NCBI RefSeq assembly: GCF_021538895.1
Contig: NZ_JADDRL010000068.1
Location: 1 to 54,401 of the forward strand
DNA: 54,401 bases
Source of the DNA: Streptomyces olivochromogenes
GTDB taxonomy: Bacteria; Actinomycetota; Actinomycetes; Streptomycetales; Streptomycetaceae
Direction: 5' to 3'
The notes under the pieces were generated by a model, which saw only the letters and a list, made by a program, of their open reading frames with translations, did no database searches and had not been told where the DNA came from. Position numbers and translations under genes: made by a program. Positions 1 through 8,307 of this stretch are shown one piece after another. Position 1 is the first letter of the stretch; every line of letters begins with the position of its first letter.

Positions 1-195
1 TCACTTCGCGGCGTGCGTGAGGAAGCCGGCCCAGGCGGTGGCGGAGAAAGTCACGTAGGGGGCAGTGGGGTTCTTGGAGTCGCGGACGGCCATGTGGGGG
101 GTGAGGTCGGCGACCTCGACACAATCACCGCCGGTGCCTCTGCTGTAGGACGACTTACGCCACTGGGCTTCCGGCAGCTTCCGGCTGTTCGGCAT
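1..195 (-). CDS. DUF397 domain protein, 64 aa
   Basis: Small protein of the DUF397 family, with the typical core WRKSSYS followed by GGDCVEVADL and VRDSKNP. In Streptomyces such proteins are normally encoded directly downstream of an XRE/DUF5753 regulator and are thought to work with it, as in WhiJ/AbaA-type pairs; the molecular role is not settled. I place the start at the ATG at 195 because GGGAGG lies six bases before it. An in-frame GTG at 213 has no such site. The gene overlaps the 3' end of the upstream regulator by about 40 bases. The stop codon is at the first base of the window, so the protein is complete. Confidence 0.85.
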   Translation of the reverse strand: MPNSRKLPEAQWRKSSYSRGTGGDCVEVADLTPHMAVRDSKNPTAPYVTFSATAWAGFLTHAAK

Positions 196-998
196 AGCGT
201 TCCTCCCGTACACGGGCGATCAGCTTCGCCGAGTCCTCGATGGAGAGGGCTGCGGCCTGAAGATGATCGTAACGATGCGAACAGTCCTTGGCGACGCGTG
301 GATTGGCGCTCATGTACCCCGAGTCGTAGATCTCCGAATAGACGATGTCCGGGTGGTCGTCGAACCGCAGGACATTGAATCCGCCTGCTGTTGCGGGGTG
401 TTGCCCCACCCCGAGCGGCAGCACCTGCACGCGTACTTCTCGATGTTCTTGGAGGATCAGCAGGCGCGTCAGTTGCTCCCGCATGACCTCCCGGCTGCCG
501 AACGGCCTGTGCAGGACTACCTCGTCCAGCACCGCCCACACCAGCGGCGGCTGCTCCCGTCAGGATCCGCTGCCGCTCCAGTCGTGCCGCCACCTGCTCG
601 TCGACCCTCTTCGTCAAGCCCGCGTCCAGCACCGCGCGTGCGTATTCGGGGGTTTGAAGCAGGCCGTACACCACCTGGGACTGGTAGGTGCAGATGCTCG
701 TCGCCATGGACTCCAGCTCTGCATAGGGCTGAAACCAACTGGGCAATTGGCTCCGCAGAACCAACCCCACCAGCCGAGAAAAGAACCCATCCGTCCCCAG
801 CGCCGCATCCAACCGCTCCGAGAAGTCCCGCCGTGGAACCTTCGCCGCCGTCTCGATCTGGCCGATCAACGACCCGGTGCAGAAGACGACCGACCCCAGC
901 TGCGCCAGAGTGAGCCCCGCCCCCTCCCGAGCCCGCCGTAGCTCGTAGCCGTAGTAGTCCAGGGGTGACGCGCTCGGGTCGAGTTCGCGGCTTCGCAT
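155..998 (-). pseudogene. XRE-family regulator with DUF5753 domain, broken by a frameshift
   Basis: The N-terminal part, read from the ATG at 998 with AGAGGTGG upstream, has a helix-turn-helix of the XRE type (YGYELRRAREGAGLTLAQLG, then GSLIGQIE). The start of a DUF5753 domain follows (LPSWFQPYAELE, YQSQVVYGLLQTPEYARAVL). Near 556-560 the frame is lost. The rest of DUF5753 (VWAVLDEVVLHRPFGS to the stop at 155) continues in another frame. One extra base there would restore a continuous ILTREQPPLVWAVLDE. The intact family is about 280 residues, as here if repaired. Either a true single-base deletion or a sequencing error; no other damage is visible. Confidence 0.8.
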
Positions 999-1073
999 GG
1001 TGACCACCTCTGGTCACTGAGAGTAGCGAGACGTGCGCAATCAGGTGACTGGTTGTGGAAAAACAAATTCATG

Positions 1074-1085
1074 CAAGCGTGCTTG
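1074..1085. promoter_or_regulatory. candidate operator CAAGC-GT-GCTTG
   Basis: A 12-base inverted repeat, CAAGC-gt-GCTTG, sits 33 bases upstream of the first gene of the catabolic operon in an AT-richer patch. Its size suits a TetR-family dimer. The TetR gene that closes the operon (10708) is the obvious candidate regulator. This is inference from position and symmetry only. Confidence 0.4.
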
Positions 1086-1117
1086 ATTGTTTCCGGGGGC
1101 GCTGCCATGCTCGCCCC

Positions 1118-1912
1118 ATGTCCGATCCGACCCCCGTGTTCGACGACCTGCGTGACGAAAGCGATGAACTCGACCGGCTCGTGGCCGAGTTGAGCCCGGG
1201 ACAGTGGGCGCTCCCGACCCCCGCGCCGAACTGGACCGTCGCCCACCAGATCGCCCACCTCGCCTGGACCGACCACTCGGCCCTGCTCGCCGTCACCGAC
1301 GCGGACGCGTTCCGTGGCCTGGTCGAGAAGGCCCTCGCCGTGGCGGAGACGTTCGTGGACGAGGGCGCCGAGACCGGAGCCCGACTCCCGTCCGCCGAAC
1401 TGCTGGCGCGGTGGCGGCATGGGCGGGCCGAGCTCGACCGGGCGCTGCGCGCGTCGCAGCCCGGCGCCCGCTTCCCCTGGTACGGCCCGCCCATGTCCGC
1501 CGCCTCCATGGCCACCGGCCGGATCATGGAGACCTGGGCCCACGGTCAGGACGTCGCCGACACCCTGGGTGTGGTCCGCGCCCCCACCGACCGGCTGAGG
1601 CATGTGGTCCGCATCGGTGTGCGGGCACGGGACTTCGCCTTCGGCGCGCATGGGCTGCCCGCTCCCACGGAGGAGTTCCGGGTGGAGATCATCGGCCCCT
1701 CCGGCGACACCTGGACCTACGGCCCCGAGGACGCCCCGCAGCGCGTCACCGGTCCCGCCCTCGACTTCTGCCTCCTGGTCACCCAGCGCGCCCACCGCGC
1801 CGACCTCGCCGTACGTGCCGAAGGGCCCGACGCCGACCGCTGGCTCGACATCGCGCAGGCCTTCGCGGGCCCGCCCGGCGATGGACGTTCCCCGAAGGGG
1901 GACGCGGGGTGA
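1118..1912 (+). CDS. TIGR03084-like metal-binding protein, mycothiol-dependent isomerase superfamily
   Basis: 264-residue protein of the DinB/maleylpyruvate-isomerase fold. Near the N-terminus PNWTVAHQIAHLAWTD supplies the His-containing helix. Around residues 120-140 MATGRIMETWAHGQDVAD supplies the second, EXXAHG-like motif. Together they are the expected metal ligands of the superfamily. The C-terminal half matches the wHTH_3/TIGR03084 type, a family of unknown substrate. I chose the ATG at 1118 rather than an upstream start at 1055, because homologous sequence begins there. It is the first gene of the catabolic operon and overlaps the next gene by four bases (GTGA). By analogy it could be a thiol-dependent isomerase or hydrolase acting on a pathway intermediate; the reaction cannot be read from the sequence. 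Confidence 0.8.
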   Translation: MSDPTPVFDDLRDESDELDRLVAELSPGQWALPTPAPNWTVAHQIAHLAWTDHSALLAVTDADAFRGLVEKALAVAETFVDEGAETGARLPSAELLARWRHGRAELDRALRASQPGARFPWYGPPMSAASMATGRIMETWAHGQDVADTLGVVRAPTDRLRHVVRIGVRARDFAFGAHGLPAPTEEFRVEIIGPSGDTWTYGPEDAPQRVTGPALDFCLLVTQRAHRADLAVRAEGPDADRWLDIAQAFAGPPGDGRSPKGDAG

Positions 1913-3582
1913 CCCTGCGCATCGGCAACGCGTCGGGCTTCTACGGCGACCGCTTCGACGCCATGCGCGACATGCTCACCGGCGGCGAACTGGACGTCCT
2001 GACCGGCGACTACCTCGCCGAGCTCACGATGCTGATTCTGGGCCGGGACCGGCTGAAGGACCCGGCCGCCGGCTACGCCCGCACCTTCCTGCGGCAGCTG
2101 GAGGAGTGCCTCGGCCTGGCGCACGAGCGGTCGGTCAAGATCGTGACCAATGCGGGTGGCCTCAATCCCGCCGGACTCGCCGACGCCGTACGGCAATTGG
2201 CCGACCGGCTCGGCATCCCGGTGCGCGTCGCCCACGTCGAGGGCGACGATCTCACCGCGGAGCACCCGGGCAGCCTCGCCGCCCATGCCTACCTCGGCGG
2301 CTTCGGGATCGCGGAGTGCCTGCGCGCGGGCGCCGACATCGTGGTCACCGGGCGGGTGACCGACGCGGCCCTCGTCACCGGGCCCGCCGCCGCGCACTTC
2401 GGCTGGCGGCCGGGGGAGTACGACCGGCTCGCGGGCGCCGTCGTCGCCGGGCATGTACTGGAGTGCGGGACGCAGGCCACCGGCGGGAACTACGCGTTCT
2501 TCGGCGAGGGCGACGTGCGCCGGCCCGGCTTCCCGCTCGCCGAGCTCCACGAGGACGGCAGCTGCGTCATCACCAAGCACCCCGGCACCGGCGGGTTCGT
2601 GGACGTCGGCACCGTCACCGCGCAGCTGCTGTACGAGACCGGCGGTGCCCGGTACGCCGGGCCCGACGTCACCGCCCGCCTCGACAGCGTGCGGCTCACC
2701 CAGGACGGTCCCGACCGGGTGCGCATCGAGGGGGTGCGGGGAGAGGCCCCGCCGCCCACGCTCAAGGTCGGGCTGAACCGGCTCGGCGGCTTCCGCAACG
2801 AGGTCGTCTTCGTGCTGACCGGGCTCGACATCGAGGCCAAGGCCGCGCTCGTGCGGGAGCAGATGGACGACGCCCTGGCCAAGTCGCCGCCCGATGACGT
2901 GCGGTGGGAACTCGTCCGGACCGACCGGGGCGACGCGGACACCGAGGAGACGGCGAGCGCGCTGCTGCGGCTCGTCGTACGGGACCAGGACCAGGCCGTC
3001 GTCGGACGCGCGCTGAGCGGGGCGGCCATCGAGCTGGCGCTGGCCAGCTACCCCGGCTTCCATGTGGTGGCGCCACCGGGGAAGGGGGCGCCTTATGGGG
3101 TGTTCGAGGATGTGTACGTCCCCCATGGTGCCGTCGACCAGGTGGCGGTCGTAGACGATGGGCGGCGCATCCATGTGGCCGCGCCCCAGGAGACCGCCGA
3201 CCTCATGGACGTACCCCGGCCGTCCCTGCCGGAGCCCCTGCCCTCGGGCCCGACGCGTCGCGCGCCCCTGGGCCTGATCGCCGGTGCCCGCAGCGGTGAC
3301 AAGGGCGGGAACGCCAACGTGGGGGTCTGGGCGCGCACGGACGAGGCCTGGCGCTGGCTCGCGCACGAGCTGACGGCGGACCGGTTCCGGCAGCTGCTGC
3401 CCGAGAGCCGCGAGCTGACCGTCGTCCGGCACCCGCTGCCGAATCTGCGTGCCCTGAACTTCGTCGTCGAGGGAATCCTCGGCGAGGGCGTCGCCGCCCA
3501 GCACCGCTTCGATCCGCAGGCCAAGGCCCTCGGCGAGTGGCTGCGCTCCCGCCACCTGGACATCCCGGAGGCCCTGCTGTGA
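1909..3582 (+). CDS. AtuA-like protein (DUF1446 plus C-terminal AtuA domain)
   Basis: 557 residues. The first ~350 carry the DUF1446/AtuA fold, with conserved stretches IGNASGFYGDR, VKIVTNAGGLNP, GADIVVTGRVTDAALVTGP and GHVLECGTQATGGN. The last ~110 carry the AtuA-like ferredoxin-fold domain (GLIAGARSGDKGGNANVGVW). AtuA is required in Pseudomonas for growth on acyclic terpenes such as citronellol, but its reaction is unknown. The GTG start at 1909 overlaps the upstream stop (GTGA), and the stop overlaps the next start in the same way, so this gene is translationally coupled on both sides. Together with a carboxylase pair this argues for an Atu- or Liu-like pathway. Function beyond family membership is not assigned. 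Confidence 0.9.
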   Translation: MTLRIGNASGFYGDRFDAMRDMLTGGELDVLTGDYLAELTMLILGRDRLKDPAAGYARTFLRQLEECLGLAHERSVKIVTNAGGLNPAGLADAVRQLADRLGIPVRVAHVEGDDLTAEHPGSLAAHAYLGGFGIAECLRAGADIVVTGRVTDAALVTGPAAAHFGWRPGEYDRLAGAVVAGHVLECGTQATGGNYAFFGEGDVRRPGFPLAELHEDGSCVITKHPGTGGFVDVGTVTAQLLYETGGARYAGPDVTARLDSVRLTQDGPDRVRIEGVRGEAPPPTLKVGLNRLGGFRNEVVFVLTGLDIEAKAALVREQMDDALAKSPPDDVRWELVRTDRGDADTEETASALLRLVVRDQDQAVVGRALSGAAIELALASYPGFHVVAPPGKGAPYGVFEDVYVPHGAVDQVAVVDDGRRIHVAAPQETADLMDVPRPSLPEPLPSGPTRRAPLGLIAGARSGDKGGNANVGVWARTDEAWRWLAHELTADRFRQLLPESRELTVVRHPLPNLRALNFVVEGILGEGVAAQHRFDPQAKALGEWLRSRHLDIPEALL

Positions 3583-5177
3583 CCGTTCTGAACACCTCCC
3601 TGGACCCCAGGGGCGCCGACTACCAGGCCCATCGTGAGGCCATGCTCGCAAGGCTCGACGACCTGGAGACCGAGCACGCCAAGGCCCTCGCGGGCGGCGG
3701 CGAGAAGTACGTCCAGCGGCACCGGGGGCGCGGCAAGCTCCTCGCCCGCGAGCGCATCGAGCTGCTCCTCGACCCGGACACCCCGTTCCTGGAGCTGTCC
3801 CCGCTGGCCGCCTGGGGCAGTGACTACGCCGTCGGCGCCTCCCTGGTGACCGGGATCGGCGTGGTCGAGGGCGTCGAGTGCCTGATCACCGCCAACGACC
3901 CGACCGTGCGCGGCGGCGCGAGCAACCCGTGGAGCCTGAAGAAGGCCCTGCGCGCCAACGACATCGCGCTCGCCAACCGGCTGCCCTGCATCAGCCTGGT
4001 GGAGTCCGGGGGCGCCGATCTGCCGTCCCAGAAGGAGATCTTCATCCCCGGTGGGGCCATCTTCCGGGACCTGACCCGGCTGTCCGCCGCCGGCATCCCG
4101 ACCGTCGCCGTCGTCTTCGGCAACTCCACCGCAGGTGGCGCCTACATCCCCGGCATGTCCGACCACGTGATCATGGTCAAGGAGCGGGCGAAGGTGTTCC
4201 TCGGCGGGCCGCCGCTGGTGAAGATGGCGACCGGCGAGGAGAGCGACGACGAGTCCCTGGGCGGCGCGGAGATGCACGCGCGCGTGTCCGGCCTCGCCGA
4301 CTACTTCGCCGTGGACGAGCAGGACGCGCTGCGCCAGGCCCGGCGGGTCGTGTCCCGCCTCAACCACCGCAAGGCGCACGAGGATCCGGGCCCGGCGGCC
4401 CCGCCGAAGTACGACCCGGAGGAGCTGCTCGGCATCGTCCCGGGCGACCTGAAGATCCCGTTCGACCCGCGCGAGGTCATCGCCCGGATCGTCGACGCCT
4501 CCGACTTCGACGAGTTCAAGCCGCTGTACGGCACGAGCCTCGCCACCGGCTGGGCGAGCCTGCACGGCTACCCCGTCGGCATCCTGGCCAACGCCCAGGG
4601 CGTCCTGTTCAGCGAGGAGTCGCAGAAGGCCGCCCAGTTCATCCAGCTCGCCAACCAGCGCGACATCCCGCTGCTGTTCCTGCACAACACCACCGGCTAC
4701 ATGGTCGGCAAGGAGTACGAGCAGGGCGGGATCATCAAGCACGGCGCGATGATGATCAACGCGGTCAGCAACAGCCGGGTGCCGCACCTGTCGGTGCTGA
4801 TGGGTGCCTCGTACGGCGCCGGGCACTACGGCATGTGCGGGCGGGCCTACGACCCCCGCTTCCTGTTCGCCTGGCCCAGCGCCAAGTCGGCCGTCATGGG
4901 CCCGCAGCAGCTGGCCGGCGTCCTGTCGATCGTCGCCCGGCAGTCGGCGGTGGCGAAGGGGCAGCCGTACGACGAGGACGCGGACGCCGCCCTGCGCGCG
5001 ATGGTGGAGCAGCAGATCGAGTCCGAGTCGCTGCCGATGTTCCTGTCCGGGCGGCTGTACGACGACGGCGTCATCGACCCGCGCGACACCCGTACCGTCC
5101 TCGGCCTGTGCCTGTCCGCCATCCACACCGCTCCCTACGAGGGCGCGCGCGGTGGCTTCGGCGTCTTCCGGATGTGA
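3579..5177 (+). CDS. acyl-CoA carboxylase, carboxyltransferase (beta) subunit
   Basis: 532 residues with the two crotonase-like carboxyltransferase halves. It shows RGKLLARERIELLLD, the acyl-CoA pocket stretch GNSTAGGAYIPGMSDH, EQDALRQARRVVSRL, and in the C-terminal half GYMVGKEYEQGGIIKHGAMM and SYGAGHYGMCGRAYDPRFLF. This pattern is closest to methylcrotonyl-CoA and geranyl-CoA carboxylase beta subunits (LiuB/AtuC), rather than acetyl/propionyl-CoA carboxylase. It transfers CO2 from carboxybiotin to a beta-methyl-branched enoyl-CoA. The partner biotin carboxylase/BCCP subunit follows after 5 bases. The GTG start overlaps the AtuA stop. The exact substrate (methylcrotonyl-, geranyl- or another branched acyl-CoA) cannot be decided from sequence. 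Confidence 0.93.
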   Translation: MTVLNTSLDPRGADYQAHREAMLARLDDLETEHAKALAGGGEKYVQRHRGRGKLLARERIELLLDPDTPFLELSPLAAWGSDYAVGASLVTGIGVVEGVECLITANDPTVRGGASNPWSLKKALRANDIALANRLPCISLVESGGADLPSQKEIFIPGGAIFRDLTRLSAAGIPTVAVVFGNSTAGGAYIPGMSDHVIMVKERAKVFLGGPPLVKMATGEESDDESLGGAEMHARVSGLADYFAVDEQDALRQARRVVSRLNHRKAHEDPGPAAPPKYDPEELLGIVPGDLKIPFDPREVIARIVDASDFDEFKPLYGTSLATGWASLHGYPVGILANAQGVLFSEESQKAAQFIQLANQRDIPLLFLHNTTGYMVGKEYEQGGIIKHGAMMINAVSNSRVPHLSVLMGASYGAGHYGMCGRAYDPRFLFAWPSAKSAVMGPQQLAGVLSIVARQSAVAKGQPYDEDADAALRAMVEQQIESESLPMFLSGRLYDDGVIDPRDTRTVLGLCLSAIHTAPYEGARGGFGVFRM

Positions 5178-5182
5178 GGCTC

Positions 5183-7024
5183 ATGATTTCGACTCTGCTG
5201 GTCGCCAACCGGGGCGAGATCGCCTGCCGGATCTTCCGCACCTGCGGTGAGCTGGGCATCCGGACGGTCGCGGTGCACTCGGACGCGGACGAGAACGCGC
5301 TCCACGCGCGCGTGGCCGACACGGCGGTACGGCTGCCGGGGGCGACGCCCACGGACACGTATCTGCGCGGCGATCTGATCGTGAAGGCGGCGCTGGCCGC
5401 CGGCGCGGACGCCGTGCACCCCGGGTACGGCTTCCTCTCCGAGAACCCGGAGTTCGCCCGTGCCGTCCTGGACGCCGGCCTGGTCTGGATCGGGCCGCCG
5501 CCGGAGGCGATCGAGGCGATGGCGTCCAAGACGCGCGCCAAGGAATTGATGGGGATCGCGCCGCTCGGCGAGGTCACCGAGGCCGACCTGCCGGTGCTGG
5601 TGAAGGCGGCGGCGGGCGGCGGCGGGCGCGGTATGCGCATCGTGCGCCGCCTGGAGGAGCTGGGCGCCGCCTTGGAGGGGGCGCGTGCCGAGGCCGCGAG
5701 CGCCTTCGGTGACGGCGAGGTCTTCGTCGAGCCGTACATCGAGCAGGGGCGCCACGTCGAGGTGCAGATCCTCGCCGACACCCACGGCACCGTCCGGCCG
5801 CTCGGCACCCGCGACTGCTCCCTGCAGCGACGCCACCAGAAGGTGATCGAGGAGGCTCCCGCACCGGGTTTGACCTCCGAACTCACCGAGGAGCTGTACA
5901 CGCTGGCCGTCCGCGCGGCCCGTTCGGTGTCCTACGTGGGCGCCGGCACGGTCGAGTTCCTGGTCGCCGACGGCCGGGCCCACTTCCTGGAGATGAACAC
6001 CCGTCTCCAGGTCGAACACCCCGTCACCGAGGCGGTCTTCGGGCTCGACCTGGTCGCCGAGCAGATCCGCGTCGCCGAGGGCCACGCCCTGCCGGCCGAC
6101 CCGCCGCGCGCCGAGGGCCACTCCGTGGAGGCCCGCCTCTACGCCGAGGACCCGGCCCGCGACTGGGCCCCGCAGACCGGCACCCTGCACCGCCTCGCCG
6201 TACCCGCGGGCGTCCGCCTCGACACGGGCTACACCGACGGCGACGAGATCGGCGTCCACTACGACCCGATGCTCGCCAAGGTCGTCGCCCACGCCCCCAC
6301 GCGCGCGGAGGCGCTCCGCAAGCTCGCGGGCGCCCTGGAGCGGGCGACGCTGCACGGCCCGGTCACCAACCGCGACCTGCTGGTCCGTTCGCTGCGCCAC
6401 CCCGAGTTCGCCGACGGCCGCATGGACACCGGCTTCTACGACCGCCACCTCACCGAACTGACCGCCTCCGCACCCGACCCGTACGCCCCCCTGGCCGCGG
6501 CCCTGGCCGACGCGCACGGCCGCTCCCGGTTCGGCGGCTGGCGCAACCTCACCTCGCAGCCGCAGGTCAAGCGGTACGAGATGGGCGGCGAGGAGCACGA
6601 GGTCCACTACCGGCACACCCGCCGGGGCCTCGCGGCCGACGGCGTCCGGGTCGTCCACGCCGACGCGCGTCTGGTCGTACTCGAAGTGGACGGCGTACAG
6701 CGGCGCTTCGAGATCGCGCGCTACGGCGATCGGATCCACGTCAACGCCACCGCCCTCACCGCCCTGCCCCGCTTCCCCGACCCGACGGCCCAGCTGGCCC
6801 CCGGTTCCCTGCTCGCCCCGATGCCGGGCACGGTCGTCCGGGTCGCCGAGGACCTGACCGAGGGCGTCTCCGTGGCGGCCGGCCAGCCCCTGATCTGGCT
6901 TGAGGCGATGAAGATGCAGCACCAGATCGCCGCGCCCGCCGCCGGCACGCTCAGCGCCCTGCACGTCAAGCCGGGACAGCAGGTGGAGCCGGGCATGTTG
7001 CTGGCGGTGGTCGAACCCGGCTAG
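5183..7024 (+). CDS. acyl-CoA carboxylase alpha subunit: biotin carboxylase plus biotin carrier domain
   Basis: 613 residues. The N-terminal biotin carboxylase starts STLLVANRGEIACRIFRT. It contains HPGYGFLSENPEFA, the ATP-grasp glycine loop KAAAGGGGRGMRIV, and FLEMNTRLQVEHPVTE with the catalytic Glu/Asn/Arg set. A linker leads to the biotinyl domain, where EAMKMQH near residue 575 holds the biotinylated lysine. The stretch between SKTRAKELM and TEADLPVLVK is short compared with many biotin carboxylases, so the loop entering the ATP-grasp B domain is trimmed; all catalytic motifs remain. It forms the holoenzyme with the preceding beta subunit and probably works in the cytoplasm on a methyl-branched enoyl-CoA. 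The ATG at 5183 follows the beta stop by 5 bases, with GTGAGG as a modest ribosome site. Confidence 0.93.
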   Translation: MISTLLVANRGEIACRIFRTCGELGIRTVAVHSDADENALHARVADTAVRLPGATPTDTYLRGDLIVKAALAAGADAVHPGYGFLSENPEFARAVLDAGLVWIGPPPEAIEAMASKTRAKELMGIAPLGEVTEADLPVLVKAAAGGGGRGMRIVRRLEELGAALEGARAEAASAFGDGEVFVEPYIEQGRHVEVQILADTHGTVRPLGTRDCSLQRRHQKVIEEAPAPGLTSELTEELYTLAVRAARSVSYVGAGTVEFLVADGRAHFLEMNTRLQVEHPVTEAVFGLDLVAEQIRVAEGHALPADPPRAEGHSVEARLYAEDPARDWAPQTGTLHRLAVPAGVRLDTGYTDGDEIGVHYDPMLAKVVAHAPTRAEALRKLAGALERATLHGPVTNRDLLVRSLRHPEFADGRMDTGFYDRHLTELTASAPDPYAPLAAALADAHGRSRFGGWRNLTSQPQVKRYEMGGEEHEVHYRHTRRGLAADGVRVVHADARLVVLEVDGVQRRFEIARYGDRIHVNATALTALPRFPDPTAQLAPGSLLAPMPGTVVRVAEDLTEGVSVAAGQPLIWLEAMKMQHQIAAPAAGTLSALHVKPGQQVEPGMLLAVVEPG

Positions 7025-7107
7025 AGGCGAGGGGCCGCTGTATCGATCGGCGGCCACCGCCGCGCGAGCGCGAGCAACCACACACAACCCGCACGCGGAG
7101 GAATCGC

Positions 7108-8268
7108 ATGACCACCCTCATCGAGCCCGAAGAGCACAAGGCACTGCGAGCCGCGGTCGCCGCCCTCGGCAAACGCTACGGTCGCGAGTACATCGCCCGT
7201 ACCGTCGCCGAGGGCCGCCACCCCACCGAACTCTGGGCCGAGGCGGGCAAGCTCGGCTACCTCGGGGTCAACCTTCCCGGGGAGTACGGCGGCGGAGGCG
7301 GCGGCATCGCCGAACTCTCCATCGTCCTCGAAGAGCTGGGCGCCGCGGGCTCCCCGCTGCTCATGCTCGTCGTGTCGCCGGCCATCTGCGGCACGGTCAT
7401 CTCCCGCTTCGGCACCGAGGAGCAGAAGCGGGCCTGGCTGCCGGGACTCGCCGACGGCTCCCGGCTGATGGCCTTCGGCATCACCGAACCCGACGCCGGC
7501 TCCAACTCCCACCGCATCACCACCACGGCCCGCAAGGACGGCGCCGACTGGCTGCTCACCGGCCGCAAGGTCTTCATCTCCGGCGTCGACATGGCGGACG
7601 CCGTCCTGATCGTCGGCCGCACCGAGGACGCCCGCACCGGACGTCTCAAGCCCTGCCTGTTCATCGTCCCGACGGACGCCGAGGGCTTCCAGAAGCAGCC
7701 CATCGACATGGAACTCAACGCCGCCGAGAAGCAGTTCGAGCTGGTCCTCGACGACGTACGGCTGCCCGCCGACGCGCTCGTCGGCGACGAGGACGCCGGC
7801 CTGCTGCAGCTGTTCGCCGGCCTCAACCCCGAGCGGATCATGACGGCCGCCTTCGCGATCGGCATGGGGCGCTACGCGCTCGCCCGGGCCATCGAGTACG
7901 CCCGTGACCGCACGGTCTGGAAGGCACCGATCGGCGCCCACCAGGCCATCGCGCACCCCCTGGCGCAGGCGCACATCGACCTGGAACTGGCCCGGCTGAT
8001 GATGCAGAAGGCGGCGCACCTGTACGACGCCGGGGACGACATCGGCGCCGGTGAGGCCGCCAACATGGCCAAGTACGCGGCCGGGGAGGCCTGTGTGAAG
8101 GCCGTCGACCAGGCCGTGCACACCCTCGGCGGCAACGGGCTCACCCGTGAATTCGGGCTCGCCACCTTGATAACGGCGGCGCGTGTGGCTCGTATAGCTC
8201 CGGTGAGCAGGGAGATGATTCTCAACTACGTCTCCCATCAGAGCCTTGGACTGCCCAAGTCGTACTGA
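7108..8268 (+). CDS. acyl-CoA dehydrogenase
   Basis: 386-residue flavoprotein of full family length. It has the FAD/substrate motif GITEPDAGSNSHRITTTA, GRKVFISGVD, and late in the protein VHTLGGNGLTREFG. It should form the alpha,beta double bond of an acyl-CoA and feed the carboxylase encoded upstream, the role played by AtuD or LiuA in related clusters. The usual late YEGT-type Glu motif is not evident; the end reads ARIAPVSREMILNYVS. A good ribosome site, GGAGGAATCGC, precedes the ATG at 7108. An 83-base gap separates it from the carboxylase, with no convincing terminator, so it is probably in the same transcript. Substrate is inferred from context only. Confidence 0.9.
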   Translation: MTTLIEPEEHKALRAAVAALGKRYGREYIARTVAEGRHPTELWAEAGKLGYLGVNLPGEYGGGGGGIAELSIVLEELGAAGSPLLMLVVSPAICGTVISRFGTEEQKRAWLPGLADGSRLMAFGITEPDAGSNSHRITTTARKDGADWLLTGRKVFISGVDMADAVLIVGRTEDARTGRLKPCLFIVPTDAEGFQKQPIDMELNAAEKQFELVLDDVRLPADALVGDEDAGLLQLFAGLNPERIMTAAFAIGMGRYALARAIEYARDRTVWKAPIGAHQAIAHPLAQAHIDLELARLMMQKAAHLYDAGDDIGAGEAANMAKYAAGEACVKAVDQAVHTLGGNGLTREFGLATLITAARVARIAPVSREMILNYVSHQSLGLPKSY

Positions 8269-8307
8269 GCGCTCACCGTCGCAGCCATCGCCGTACGAGG
8301 AGGAACC

